Positions 34,225 through 44,155 of a stretch of 64,000 nucleotides of DNA are shown here, piece by piece. The stretch is taken from contig CALYLW010000125.1 in assembly GCA_944989445.1 (NCBI GenBank), positions 1,977,385 through 2,041,384 on the forward strand. The letters run 5' to 3'. The first letter of the stretch is position 1. Each line of letters starts with the position of its first letter. Source of the stretch: Ampullaceana balthica (Eukaryota > Mollusca > Gastropoda > Lymnaeidae). The notes below the pieces were generated by a model, which did no database searches, had not been told where the DNA came from, and was given only the letters and a program-made list of their open reading frames with translations. The position numbers and the translations under genes were made by a program.

Positions 34225-34378
34225 AAAGACAGTCGTAGCAGTGGTGTTGCATACAGCCGTAGCAGTGGTGTTGCAGACAGCCGTAGCAGTGGTGTTGCAG
34301 ACAGCTGTAGCAGTGGTGTTGCAGACAGCCGTAACGGTGGTGTTGCAGACATCTATAGCGTTTGAATTGCAGACAGAA
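34225..34378 (+). repeat. 24-bp minisatellite, in-frame (8 codons)
   Basis: The unit gtagcagtggtgttgcagac with agcc repeats about six times from 34228, decaying at the right. As the period is a multiple of 3, it stays open in several frames on both strands. It lies in the leader between the presumed primer-binding site and the gag-like frame, so it may be untranslated. Confidence 0.85.
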
Positions 34379-34818
34379 GCAGCAGTGCGGAGACATACAG
34401 ATGGCGTCGCGGAGAGCTCCAGGAGCTGCAACGTTACCAGAACAGAAGAAGAAAGATATACAAACTGTACCGGGGTATTCACGTTTCAGAAGTACCCTTG
34501 TTTCAGGTTGGAGAAAAACATTAATAAGTGACAGTGAAGTCGGTGACTTTGTGATTTTCTCACGTATAGATATTGATACTCCCCTGGTGTAACGTGATTT
34601 TTCTTATGTATGGTTACTATTTGTGTGGCAATTTCTATCAATAACAGGAAGTACAACTTAATTTCTAATATTAAATTATTTATGTATATGATAAACCCTA
34701 AAATTGTATTGTTGAGATAGTAATGGTTATATTGGGTCCCTAATACAAAACGATAAGAAGAGGGTAGCCGTAGAGATTGTGACCGTAAAGTGACGAGTGA
34801 CAGAAAGCTGACAGAGAG

Positions 34819-35935
34819 ATGGGATTGCCTAATTTAGAGGAACTTAAACAAAGGGCCCGGTAGCTAGGATTGGAAGGGGGGGCAAAGAAATGGCTAATAG
34901 AGGAGCACAGGATAGCTCATGAAGAAGAGCGGACTAAAAGGAAGAGCGAGGAAGAGACGCGCAGGAGGGTGGAAGATGAGGAAAGACAAAAACGAAAAAA
35001 AGAAAGAGCTCTTAAGATGGCGGAGGAGTCAAGAAGGTTAGAAATGGAGAGAAAAATAGAATTAGAAATGGCCGACGCATTGTATAGAGTAGTTTGAGAG
35101 GCAGACAAGATAGGTACAAATACTAACATTCTGACTACTCAAACCATTACGGGACCAAAGAAAAGATATAAATCTAGAAACAAACAGCGGACTGAGAAAC
35201 CGGAATGGCAATATCAAAAAGAGGTAGTAGAAGGTCTGAATAGAGAGTTCCCCAAAAGAGGTACTAAGTCCTCTACTAAAAATATTGCGGTAAAACTGCT
35301 GATGCTAACAAAAAGAAAGGAAGTAGGAAAATAAGTAGAGAATTAACAATGGGGACAACGGCAAAGCAATCTGACCACATAAGGGTAGAACCTGAAATGA
35401 GATTTGTACAAGAGATTGATTACAAAGAATTTGTAAGGAAAGTTGTTGAGGCCAAGGAAAACATTCCTGAGCAGAGAATAAAGATGGTCAAGCAGCTATA
35501 AGAGCCTTAATAGCAGAGACAAAGGGTCAAATTAAGGCGGAAGAAATAGAAGTTAAGAATGACGGTAACGAGAATGCAGCGGGTACCGGAAATGCTGAGA
35601 AAGACACACGAAGGGAATTCGACAAAGAAGATGAACAAACAGAAAAGGAAATTAGGTTGCTTAAAAACAGGGAGGCCGAAAATCAAACACTATTAGACTA
35701 GTTAAACCACGGCAGGGAAGAAAGTAATAAACTCATTAGTGAGTTGAGAAATAATATGGCCCTTAAAGAGAACGAATTAAAGGAACACAAAGAGACAGTA
35801 AGTAAACTAGAGTCAAAATTGCGCAATGTTGAAACTAGACTAACAGATCTTGAGAAAGTGGACAGATTAAAAATAGAGGAAACTGAAGTTGAGGCAAGGA
35901 ACTTACTAGGTGTAGAATTCATATTTAAATTTAAT
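34819..35935 (+). pseudogene. Gag-like, coiled-coil region of the LTR element, broken
   Basis: The frame opens with MGLPNLEELKQRAR, a stop codon, then LGLEGGAKKWLIEEHRIAHE and a long Lys/Glu/Arg-rich helix (34870-35097). A leading LEELxxxAxxLGLxG motif followed by charged helix is seen in gag of animal Gypsy-type elements. Further pieces include FVQEIDYKEFVRKVVEAKEN and a second coiled coil at 35744-35935 (LKEHKETVSKLESKLRNVET). Several stops and frameshifts interrupt it. LINE copy 2 then cuts the frame. A similar helix resumes after the LINE at 39381. Confidence 0.65.
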
Positions 35936-36089
35936 TGAGCTTAATCAAATTAGAACAATTAAACACACTTTAACAAAATTACACATAACTTATAGTATCA
36001 TAATAATAATAATAATAGTATTAACAGTAATTAGTAATAGTAATAGTCTTAAGCCTTAAAATTAAACCTAGCCTAACACTAACCCGAAA

Positions 36090-37370
36090 ATGAGAATTTT
36101 CATCTTAGTCTTAGTAATAACCACACTACTTTTAAGGACATTAACGTCAACCAACAAACATCCTAAAAATCAGAGTAATATATCAATAATTATAAACCAC
36201 CACAACACAAAGCACACTGACTACACCTCTATCTTAAGCACAATAAAGGAGATCTCCTTCAAACATTGGAAACATAAAATATGTAGATATAAGCAAAAAC
36301 ACTTAATCTTAATTTTGCTCCTCTCAGGCGACATAGAACTTAACCCAGGCCCAGTATCATCTAAATGTCAAATTTGTATTAAGGCATGCACTACCAAACA
36401 AGGAACCATTCAGTGTGACACCTGCAATGAATGGTACCACATTGCATGCCTGCATTCTAACACACCAAAGCACAAAGCAATAGGCCTAAGAAATAAATAT
36501 GCATCTTGGCACTGCATACATTGTGGGTTGCCCCAAATCAGTTCAGATTTATTTAACTATAAGGACCTTATCACCACAAACTCTTACAGTGTTTTGGCTA
36601 ATCCTTTTATAAATAAACCACTAGATAAAATGAAACCTACCACACAAACCCATAAAATTACCCATAAAAAATCTAATAATAATAATAATCAAAACATTCT
36701 CAAAACACTAATAGTTAATTTCCAAAGCTTAAAAAATAAAATTCCAGATTTAGAACTACTTATAAAAACAGAAGAACCAGACATAATTGCTGGTTCTGAA
36801 ACTTGGTTGAACCCCAACATATATAACTCTGAGATTTTAAACACCAATTATAATATTTTTAGGAAAGACAGACCAGACAATTATGGAGGAGTGCTACTTG
36901 CAATTAAATCAAATATCATAGCTGAAGAAATTACTACACAGCAAAATTTTAATATAGAGTCTATTTATTGTAAAATAATTACACCAAACTCATCCCCACT
37001 TATTGTAGGCAGTATATATAATGAACACTTTTTAGACACTATAAACAACATAAACCTAGAAAAGCTAGTAAAAACAGCAACAAAGAAAAATAAAACACTA
37101 GATGTATTCCTAACAAATAGACCTGGACTAGTGTTAGACTATAAAATAATTCCAGGACTGTCCGACCATGATATTGTTAGGGTCACCAATACAATAAAAA
37201 CTAAAATTAATAAGATACCTAGAAGAATAATCTATCTTTGGAATAAATGTAATTCAATAAAACTACACCAATCAGCGGCTAACTTCCAACAAACTTTCCT
37301 AAGTAAATTTAACACAAATAGCCCAGTAGAAGAAATTTGGAAAGATATAAAAACAAATCTAAAACTATAA
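36090..37370 (+). pseudogene. LINE copy 2: 2A-like motif, PHD-type finger and endonuclease
   Basis: The 426-residue frame starts with a hydrophobic stretch (MRIFILVLVITTLLLRTL). At residues 75-88 comes ILLLSGDIELNPGP, matching the 2A signature D-x-E-x-N-P-G-P, at which ribosomes release one chain and continue with the next. Residues 93-146 form a PHD-type zinc finger (CQIC, CDTCNEWYHIAC, WHCIHC). An APE endonuclease follows: NFQSLKNKIP, DIIAGSETWLNP, YGGVLLAIKSN, and SDHDIV near the end. The segment between VGSIY and NEHFLDTIN, where a GDFN-type catalytic motif belongs, is missing, so the endonuclease is dead. The frame ends early at 37370 because one A is missing compared with copy 1 at 11355. 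In intact members the RT would continue in the same frame. Confidence 0.85.
36330..36353 (+). promoter_or_regulatory. 2A-like ribosome-skipping motif
   Basis: Codons 81-88 of the LINE ORF read D-I-E-L-N-P-G-P, preceded by LILILLLSG. This matches the consensus DxExNPGP with its hydrophobic upstream segment. 2A-like motifs are known in APE-type non-LTR retrotransposons of several animals. Separation would fall between G87 and P88, releasing an 87-residue leader from the PHD-endonuclease-RT polyprotein. Confidence 0.8.
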
Positions 37371-39307
37371 TGGACGAGAATGTTCCAACAAAACTAACAT
37401 CAAATAAAATTAACAAATGCTTGTTCACTTCTAGATTGAAAAAGCTATGCAAACTAAAAGAGAACTTATTTAAGAAATATAAAGCTACCTATTCATATAT
37501 GATACACAAAAAATACTTAAAGATTAAACACTTGACACAAAAACTTAGTCGAAACCTCCAAAATGAATATATAAACAATGTAATTACCAAAGATAACAAT
37601 AAAAACTTATGGTCCTTTATCAAATCTAAAAAAATGGAACCTTCAGGAATAGCCACACTAAAAGGCTCAAATAATAAAACCTATAATGATAATGAAACTA
37701 AAGCTAATATCCTTAACACATATTTTGCATCGTCTTTTTCTGCCTCAGGCGACAAGGAAGTTTTAATAAATTTAAATAAAATGGAGGAAATAGGTAACAT
37801 AACTGTAGATGAGATAGGTATACATTCACTCCTAAAAAACTTAAAAATAAACAAAGCTACTGGCCCAGATGATTTGCCTGCAAGATTATTAAAAGAACTA
37901 AGCAATGAACTGTCCCCAATCCTTGTAGTTCTCTTTCAAGCCTCTCTAAACCAGGGTAAAGTGCCCCAGGATTGGAAATTAGCTAACGTAACTCCACTCT
38001 TTAAGAAAGGGGATAAATCAGACCCTGGTAATTACAGGCCTGTATCACTTACTAGTATCACCTGTAAATTACTAGAACACATAATATATAGCACAATAGT
38101 TAACCACCTTGACAAATATAATGCCCTATGCCCACATCAACACGGCTTTAGAAAAAACAGATCATGTGAAACACAATTAATAGGTTTAATAGATGAACTA
38201 TCAAAAGGATTGGACAAAAATGATCAAATAGATACAATATTACTAGACTTCTCAAAAGCATTTGACAAAGTTCACCACCTTAGTTTACTTAAAAAACTTA
38301 ACTACTTTGGAATCTCAGGTTCCTTACATCACTGGATCCAAGACTTCCTTTTGGGCAGGGAGCAAACTGTAATAATTAATGGATCTAAATCTGCACCAAT
38401 AAAGGTTAACTCAGGAGTTCCACAAGGAACTGTGCTAGGTCCCTTACTCTTTTTAATTTATATAAATGATTTACCCAACAACATCTCAACAGGTACAAAA
38501 GTTAGGTTATTTGCCGATGATTGTATAATCTATAGAACAATTAAATCAGAACAAGATAGCACAATTTTACAAAAAGACTTAGATGAATTGATAAAATGGG
38601 AAACTAACTGGAGTATGTCTTTCCACCAAGAAAAGTGTCAACTGTTAAGAGTAACAAAGAAAAAGAAACAAATAAATTCAAAATATTACATTCATGGAAA
38701 AGAACTGACCCAAACTAAAGATGCAAAATACTTAGTAGTCTTAATAAATGAGAAACTATCATGGAATCCCCATGACAATGAAGTTATTAAAAAATCAAAC
38801 AAAACCTTAGGCTTTATAAAAAGGAACTTTAACAAATGTAATAGAGATATAAAACTAAAATGCTACCTCACTTTGGTGAGACCTGTACTAGAATATGCAT
38901 CTTCTGTATGGGACCCATCCACCAAAGAAAACATTGATAAACTAGAACAAATTCAAAAAAGAGCTGCCAGATTCATTACTGGAGAATATTCGAAACTGAC
39001 AAGAATAACACCATTAGTTAAATCATTAAACCTTGAAACACTAGAGGATAGAAGAACAAAGAGCAAAGTAGTAATCATACATAAAGCAATTAATTCTAAT
39101 TTAGAAATACAACACAAAGATAACTTAATACAACCCTCAGATAGACATAAGGATAAAAACACCTTTCTTATTCCGTATGCAAGAACAAACACATACAAGT
39201 TTTCCTTCTTCCCGTCCGGAATTCGGGCGTGGAATGGGTTGCCTGAAGAATCCAGGAAAACCAACACCTTATCAACATTTAAATCTCTAATACAAATGCA
39301 GGACTAA
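37337..39307 (+). pseudogene. LINE copy 2 reverse transcriptase
   Basis: A 656-residue frame that overlaps the previous one by 34 bases because of the one-base deletion. Its true junction is near MDENVPTKL at 37371. RT landmarks: KINKATGPDDLPARLLKE, LFKKGDKSDPGNYRPVSL, QHGFRKNRSCETQLIGL, LLDFSKAFDKVHHLSLL, SGVPQGTVLGPLLFLIY and the catalytic FADD. After the RT comes the thumb/connection (NRDIKLKCYLTLVRPVLEYA) and the C-terminal FFPSGIRAWNGLPEE. The RT domain itself has no stop. It differs from copy 1 by a few substitutions (for example YLVVLINEK against YLGVLINEK, HDNEV against HVNEV). Confidence 0.9.
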
Positions 39308-39380
39308 ACACAAACCATAGATAAGCGTAGGACGCAATAATCTTCTGTATAGAAGGAGCGTCTGTAAACAGATAAGATAA

Positions 39381-39470
39381 GAATGAAAATTGCCGAAAAA
39401 GATAAACTTCTAGATCAAATTGAGAAAATCTTGTTGGATCAAAGGAACTAAGGACAACGACGATATTTGA
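39381..39470 (+). pseudogene. Resumed gag-like coiled coil after the LINE
   Basis: Immediately after the LINE tail the plus strand reads MKIAEKDKLLDQIEKILLDQ, RN and a stop. It is a short amphipathic helix like the interrupted frame at 35744-35935. It ends near 39470, where a Helitron-like block begins. The rest of this LTR element (protease, RT, integrase, 3' LTR) is not present. Confidence 0.55.
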
Positions 39471-39479
39471 AAAAAAGTA

Positions 39480-39625
39480 GACTATTACCATCCCGGGAGC
39501 GTACTCAAAGTCTCCAAAAGTTTCATGGCGATCGGGTGAATGGTTTAGTCAGCTATGATGGACATGCATACATAGGCTATATACATACATAAAGACTTTC
39601 ATTTATATATATATATATATATATA
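39480..39625 (+). repeat. Helitron-associated dispersed block with (TA)n end
   Basis: Same sequence as the inverted block at 966-1090: ttaccatcccgggagcgtac, tcaaa, gtttcatggcgatcgggtga, atggtttagtca, ending in ctttcatttatatatata. The related phrase gttacca...gggtactcaa...gtttcatgcttctac also recurs in the 48001-48840 array, so all belong to one wider family. Confidence 0.65.
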
Positions 39626-39989
39626 GATTACTAATGCTTTGTATGGAATAAACATGATTTCAGTTAAATTTACTTTCATATCGTCAAAAGAGCAGTTATT
39701 GAACCTTATTTTCATAATATTATCACACAAAATAGATGTTCTCGTACCATTTTCATTATTTTCATTGTGTACTTTAATGGTACTTTGATGCATATTAATT
39801 ACTAATTTAACTGTAAGTTAATCTTTTCTTTTAAGTAGGTATATTGATCATTACCACGGTGTAAATACTTTGAGGATAATGATGAAAATACCATTGAAAT
39901 TTTAGTAAGAAGTGATATCTTTTTAAAAACAACATCACTTTCATTACAATAACTATTATTGCGAGATTAATCTATAAATTTAAAAAAAA

Positions 39990-40125
39990 CAAATATCAAA
40001 CATACATACATTCATACATGCATACATACATACATATACATATATACATACATATACATACATACATACACACATGCATATATACATACACATACATACA
40101 TACATATAAACATTCATACACATGT
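39990..40125 (+). repeat. (CATA)n microsatellite
   Basis: Irregular catacata/catatacata repeats over about 135 bp, visible directly. Confidence 0.9.
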
Positions 40126-40396
40126 TTTGTAAAATATATCATTTAACCCACTTTTTCTATATCCCCACATTATGTTTCCTGTCTTTATTTCTAGAGATTA
40201 GATCATTTATTTGCCAAGTATATTTAGGATTGATCTATTCGCTAAAAACGTATGTGAAACAAAGATATACATTTTAAGGGAAAAAGTGATATTGGTATCG
40301 TGGACAGAAAAGAGTTGACATAATAAGTTTAAAACTTTCAGGTTCATGTGAACTAAGTTTGGTCTCGATATGTCCATCAGTACAGTAGCCAATGAT

Positions 40397-40548
40397 CAGG
40401 GGCGGATCAAGGTTGCACGGGGCCCCTGGCTGTAATTCCACCTGGGACCCGGTCTAGCCACCTTTATTAAACAATATAATACGTTTGGGCCCTTAAATCA
40501 TTGGGGCCCCCAGCCTTAGCCCAATCAGCACCCCTTAATCCGCAATAC
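40397..40548. mobile_element. 152-bp hAT-type MITE with perfect 8-bp duplication
   Basis: Left end CAGGGGCGGATCAAGG. The right end, reversed, is GTATTGCGGATTAAGG, sharing GCGGAT-AAGG. The flanks ccaatgat (40389-40396) and ccaatgat (40549-40556) are identical. Inside are two complementary GGGGCCCC-rich blocks. It has no coding capacity and depends on a transposase elsewhere. Confidence 0.9.
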
Positions 40549-40556
40549 CCAATGAT

Positions 40557-41099
40557 TATAATATAATAGTTTAGTTAATTGGTGAGAAGAGCTAAGGCTT
40601 AATAGTATAGAAAAGGGACACTAAAGTAAGTGAGTCAAGAAAAATTAAAAAAAAAGAATTACGGGAGTATCAAATTCTATATAAACTTAAAACAAGATTG
40701 TAAATATTGGATATATTAGAAAACATTTTATAAGATAATTATTAAAACCAAAATCTTTAACTTCTCCCTTTTTACTCATGAGTTCTTTTCATTTACAGAA
40801 TAGCTCTCCTCATAAAATTGACTCACTATCTTAAGGGTACTAAATAAAGTTAACTGACGAATATATTTTCGATCCCACATGGTTATACTATTCAAAGTAA
40901 TGAAATATTTTTTGAAAAGCAGCAATAAGAACTAACGCCCAATAACTGCTAATATCAAAGCGCTAATAAACTTAATTATTCTAAAAGAATTTAAAGAAAC
41001 TAACCCAGTCCTATTTAAAATGCTTACAATAAAATGTGCGCACCGATTTTACTCTTTGAAAGTTAATTGAAAGCCGTTCGCTTAAAAGACAGTCTTGTT
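40557..41099. other. No recognisable feature
   Basis: AT-rich. No repeat ends or coding motifs seen. Confidence 0.5.
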
Positions 41100-41211
41100 A
41101 AATCTCCAATAAAAATGCATGACCAAACAAAAACCATAGATAAGCGTAGGACGCAATAATATTCTGTATAGAAGGAGCGTCTGTAAACAGATAAGATAAG
41201 ATAAGATAAGA
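41094..41211 (+). mobile_element. 3' end of the gataa-tailed LINE (third copy)
   Basis: tctccaataaaaatgcatga, accatagataagcgtaggac, tgtatagaaggagcgtctgt, then four gataa repeats. Matches 13278-13380 and 39285-39380. A severely 5'-truncated copy of about 118 bp. Its longer tail shows variation in gataa number (two or three in the others). Confidence 0.9.
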
Positions 41212-41290
41212 ATAAAGTGCCGCATCAAAAATAACTCCACTTTTCGATTATCTTCATAGGGAGTCTTAATATTTGTCTCTTTATTATACG

Positions 41291-41464
41291 CAGGGCCGGC
41301 TTAAGGGGATTGGAGGTCCTAGGCGAAGTGAATTCGGTGGCCCTAAATGTTATAGAAAAAAAAATTAATATGGAAAGAATCTTGCGCGAGGCCCCCACTA
41401 ATGAGGAGACTAATCAGAGGCCCAAGGCGGCTACCTAGTTTGTCTATGTCTAAGGCCATCCCTG
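41291..41464. mobile_element. 174-bp hAT-type MITE with 8-bp duplication
   Basis: Left end CAGGGCCGGCTTAAGG. The right end, reversed, is CAGGGATGGCCTTAGAC. The flanks attatacg (41283-41290) and atcatacg (41465-41472) match at 7 of 8. Inner blocks ggaggtcctaggcgaag and ggcccaaggcggctacctag are typical of this MITE style. No coding sequence. Confidence 0.9.
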
Positions 41465-41472
41465 ATCATACG

Positions 41473-42239
41473 ATTTAAATTTAAGTCTTTAATGCAATTG
41501 ATATAGGTACAAAAAGGAATGCAATAATGTTTTTTAAATTATCATTTCAGATTTTGTTTCTGAAAAATTAACAAATTATTTACCAAATTCAAAACAAAAA
41601 AAGATTCATCGGGTTGTTTATGGGAAACTATGACTAAAAAAAATAATTTAAAATGGCTTACAAAGGAATGACCATGACATATTCAATTCGCAGCCCAACG
41701 TAATTAAGTGCTTCTTGGTTTCAATGTATTGAGTTTAATATTCTTCTGTTAATAAGTCGGGTAGTCAAATTTTAAAATGAAAATCTGTTTAGCTTGTGTA
41801 AAAAAATACAGATTTGGTCTTAGGCCTTTATATGCATGTTAAGATAATTGATGCTTAACTTTAATAAGTAAATTTAAAAGAATGAGCCAGTAAAATGAGC
41901 AAGAAAAAATTAAGTTGGAGAAAAATATATCTATTAAAAATTAAATCTACATTAAGAATTAAGAACACGCAAAAAATTTGTAGGAAAAAAAAAGTATAAG
42001 TGCTCTACTTTACGATTAAGTTTATTTGACTTTGGCCATTTCTTTCCACATAAAATTTCATCAAATTAGTATTTGTTTAAATTAAATTTTCAGTTATTAT
42101 AAAAAACATAACAAATTTCGTAACTTGAAATAAAGTTCATTCATCGTGTGACAAATTTAATGAAATAGTTTTAACCCAACTATAATATAAAAATGACACG
42201 TAAAAAGGCCACTGCTTTGTACCGCAAAGTGAAACTAAA
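41473..42239. other. AT-rich, no recognisable gene
   Basis: Nothing supported. The following dispersed repeat may begin somewhat to the left of 42240. Confidence 0.45.
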
Positions 42240-42465
42240 TTTGTATGTTATTAAAAATAATATAATAGTCCAAGTCACTGGATATATGGATGTGGAACGC
42301 TGAGGAACGATGTACAGCAGTCTATGGCAATTAACAAATCGTGTGGTGATTAGCACTGTAAAAAATATTATATGAAGTCATTGTTTGATTTTATACTTAA
42401 TACAAGGTGTGCATCAAAATGTGTGCCAATTAATTACAAATTAAAGACGCGCTGTAAAAATTATT

Positions 42466-43981
42466 GTATATTGTGGTGAGTTCCACTCAAGGGATTGTTC
42501 CAATATAATTCTCAGAGTGGCAATCTGGTCAGTGCATGATCTATCTTTTCTAAAACCTGCTTGTTGGTCTCTAAGATGGGTGTCTATTGCGTCCCTCATT
42601 CTGTATAGCAGCACTCTGTTAAATACTTTGCTTGGTATGGATAGCAGAGTTATTCCTCTATAGTTGGAGCAAGAGCTAAGATCTCCTTTCTTTGGGAGCT
42701 TAATGAGATGTCCTTCTTTCCACTCTATCGGAATCTGTTCTTCCTCCCATATTTTCTTGAAAAGAATGTGTAGCATTGCAGAGCTAGTCGTAATATCTGC
42801 TGTCAAGGCTTCTGCTGGTATTCTGTCTGGACCAGCTGCTTTGCCTTTCTTTAGTTGTTTAATTGCTCTGTTTATCTCTTGTTTTGTGGGTATGCTGCAG
42901 TCTATTTCTAGGTCTTGTTCCGCTGGCTCTATGTTGAGTTTGTATTGTGGGGCTGGTCGGTTGAGGAGTTCTTCAAAATGTTCTATCCATCTTTTTTTCT
43001 GACCCTCTTCATCAGGTATAGATTTCCCATCTTTAGTTTTAACAGGTCTCTCTGGATTTTTGAACTTTCCGGATAGCTTTTTTATTGTACTGAATAGTTC
43101 TCTTGTGTATCCATGGTAAGCTGCCTCTTCTGCTTCAGTTGCTAGTCCTTCTATGTATTTCTTTTTATCTGACCTTATACTACGTTTAACGTCTTTATTG
43201 GCTTCTGCGTATTCTGCTGATGCTCTAGCTTTTTCAGTTCTGGTGCGGCTGTTGTTGAGATTTGCCTTCTTCTTTTTCCTCTGTTGGATTTTCTCCATGG
43301 TTTCATTAGAGATCCATTCTTTATGCGTTTGTTGCCTTGGACCCAACACTTCTTCACAGGTGGTCGTGAGTATTTCTTTGAAGCTTTTCCAGTTTTGGTC
43401 AACTGTTTCTTCGTTGCCAAGTTCTTGTAAGATCTGGAATTTGTTTGTTAGCGTAAGTTTGAACTCATTAAGTTTTGGTCCCCCTTTCAAAAGAGTAGTG
43501 TTAAAACGTTGGCGATTGCTTCCCTCACTTGTCCAATTCTTTTTCAATTTGAGCCTTAGTTGGGCAATCAGTAGATGATGGTCTGAGGCTACATCTGCCC
43601 CTCTTTTTACCCTTACATCTTGGAGAGATCTTCTAAACTTTTTGCAGATACAGATATGGTCGATTTGTTTAGCCGTTGACATATCTGGTGATATCCATGT
43701 TGCCTTGTGGATATTTCTATGCATGAAGAGACTTCCACCAATGACCAGTCCATCTGCAGCACATAGATCTGCTAGCCTTTCACCATTATCGTTCATCTCT
43801 CCGAGGCCATTTGTTCCCATGCATTCTTCATATCCATTATTGTTGCTGCCTATTTTTGCATTCAGGTCGCCCATTAGAATAATCACATTGCTCCTAGGAC
43901 ACTTTAGGATAAGGGTTCTCAGTCTGTTGTAGAAGTCCTCTTTGTCCTCTTCTTTACTGTCGTTAGTAGGAGCGTATACCT
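42466..43981 (-). pseudogene. RTE-like endonuclease to mid-RT fragment
   Basis: The minus-strand frame (about 505 residues within 42466-43981) begins at VYAPTNDSKEEDKEDFYN, so it lacks the first endonuclease motifs. It continues with NVIILMGDLNAKIGSNNNG, ADLCAADGLVIGGSLFMHR, KQIDHICICKKFRRSLQD and ASDHHLLIAQL. Then come a long Lys-rich linker and early RT blocks: IKQLKKGKAAGPDRIPAEAL, LIKLPKKGDLSSCSNYRGIT, and HLRDQQAGFRKDRSCTDQIA. It stops after SPQYTI, just before the DFEKAFDS and YADD catalytic motifs. No internal stop occurs, so the copy is young. It is dead because both ends are lost. Confidence 0.9.
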
Positions 43982-44020
43982 GAAAAAGATCCCAGATGGG
44001 ACGAAGGGCGATGATGATGA
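42466..44020 (-). mobile_element. RTE-like LINE with inverted 5' part, 13-bp target duplication
   Basis: Flanked by tgtaaaaattatt at 42453-42465 and 44021-44033. The paralogue at about 59900 has this site once. Coding sequence runs on the minus strand, but the right edge (43982-44020) reads on the plus strand as gatgggacgaagggc followed by (gat)n, like an RTE 3' end. A plus-oriented tail beside an inverted coding part is the product of twin priming. Net insertion is 1,555 bp. Confidence 0.8.
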
Positions 44021-44155
44021 TGTAAAAATTATTATATGACGTCATTGTTTTAGCTTATATCTTAATTTTGAAAAGGGAACGATGTAAAATAGGATTTGAG
44101 GATTTATAATTATAAAATTCTATGTGTACATTTCATGAAGTTTCTAGACAAAGTG

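Larger units (their letters stand above)
35936..39380 (+). mobile_element. CR1/L2-like LINE, copy 2, nearly full length
   Basis: A 5' leader of about 150 bp (with repeated aataat/agtaatagt) precedes the first ORF at 36090. The coding region runs to 39307. The 3' end has tgtatagaaggagcgtctgt and two gataa repeats. It sits inside the gag-like region of an LTR element. Two lesions inactivate it: an in-frame loss in the endonuclease and a one-base deletion between endonuclease and RT. Otherwise it is almost identical to copy 1. Confidence 0.9.

Noticed and set aside
42664..43932. Plus-strand frames of 96-141 codons over the RTE fragment
   Set aside because: They are antisense shadows of the minus-strand endonuclease and RT coding sequence.
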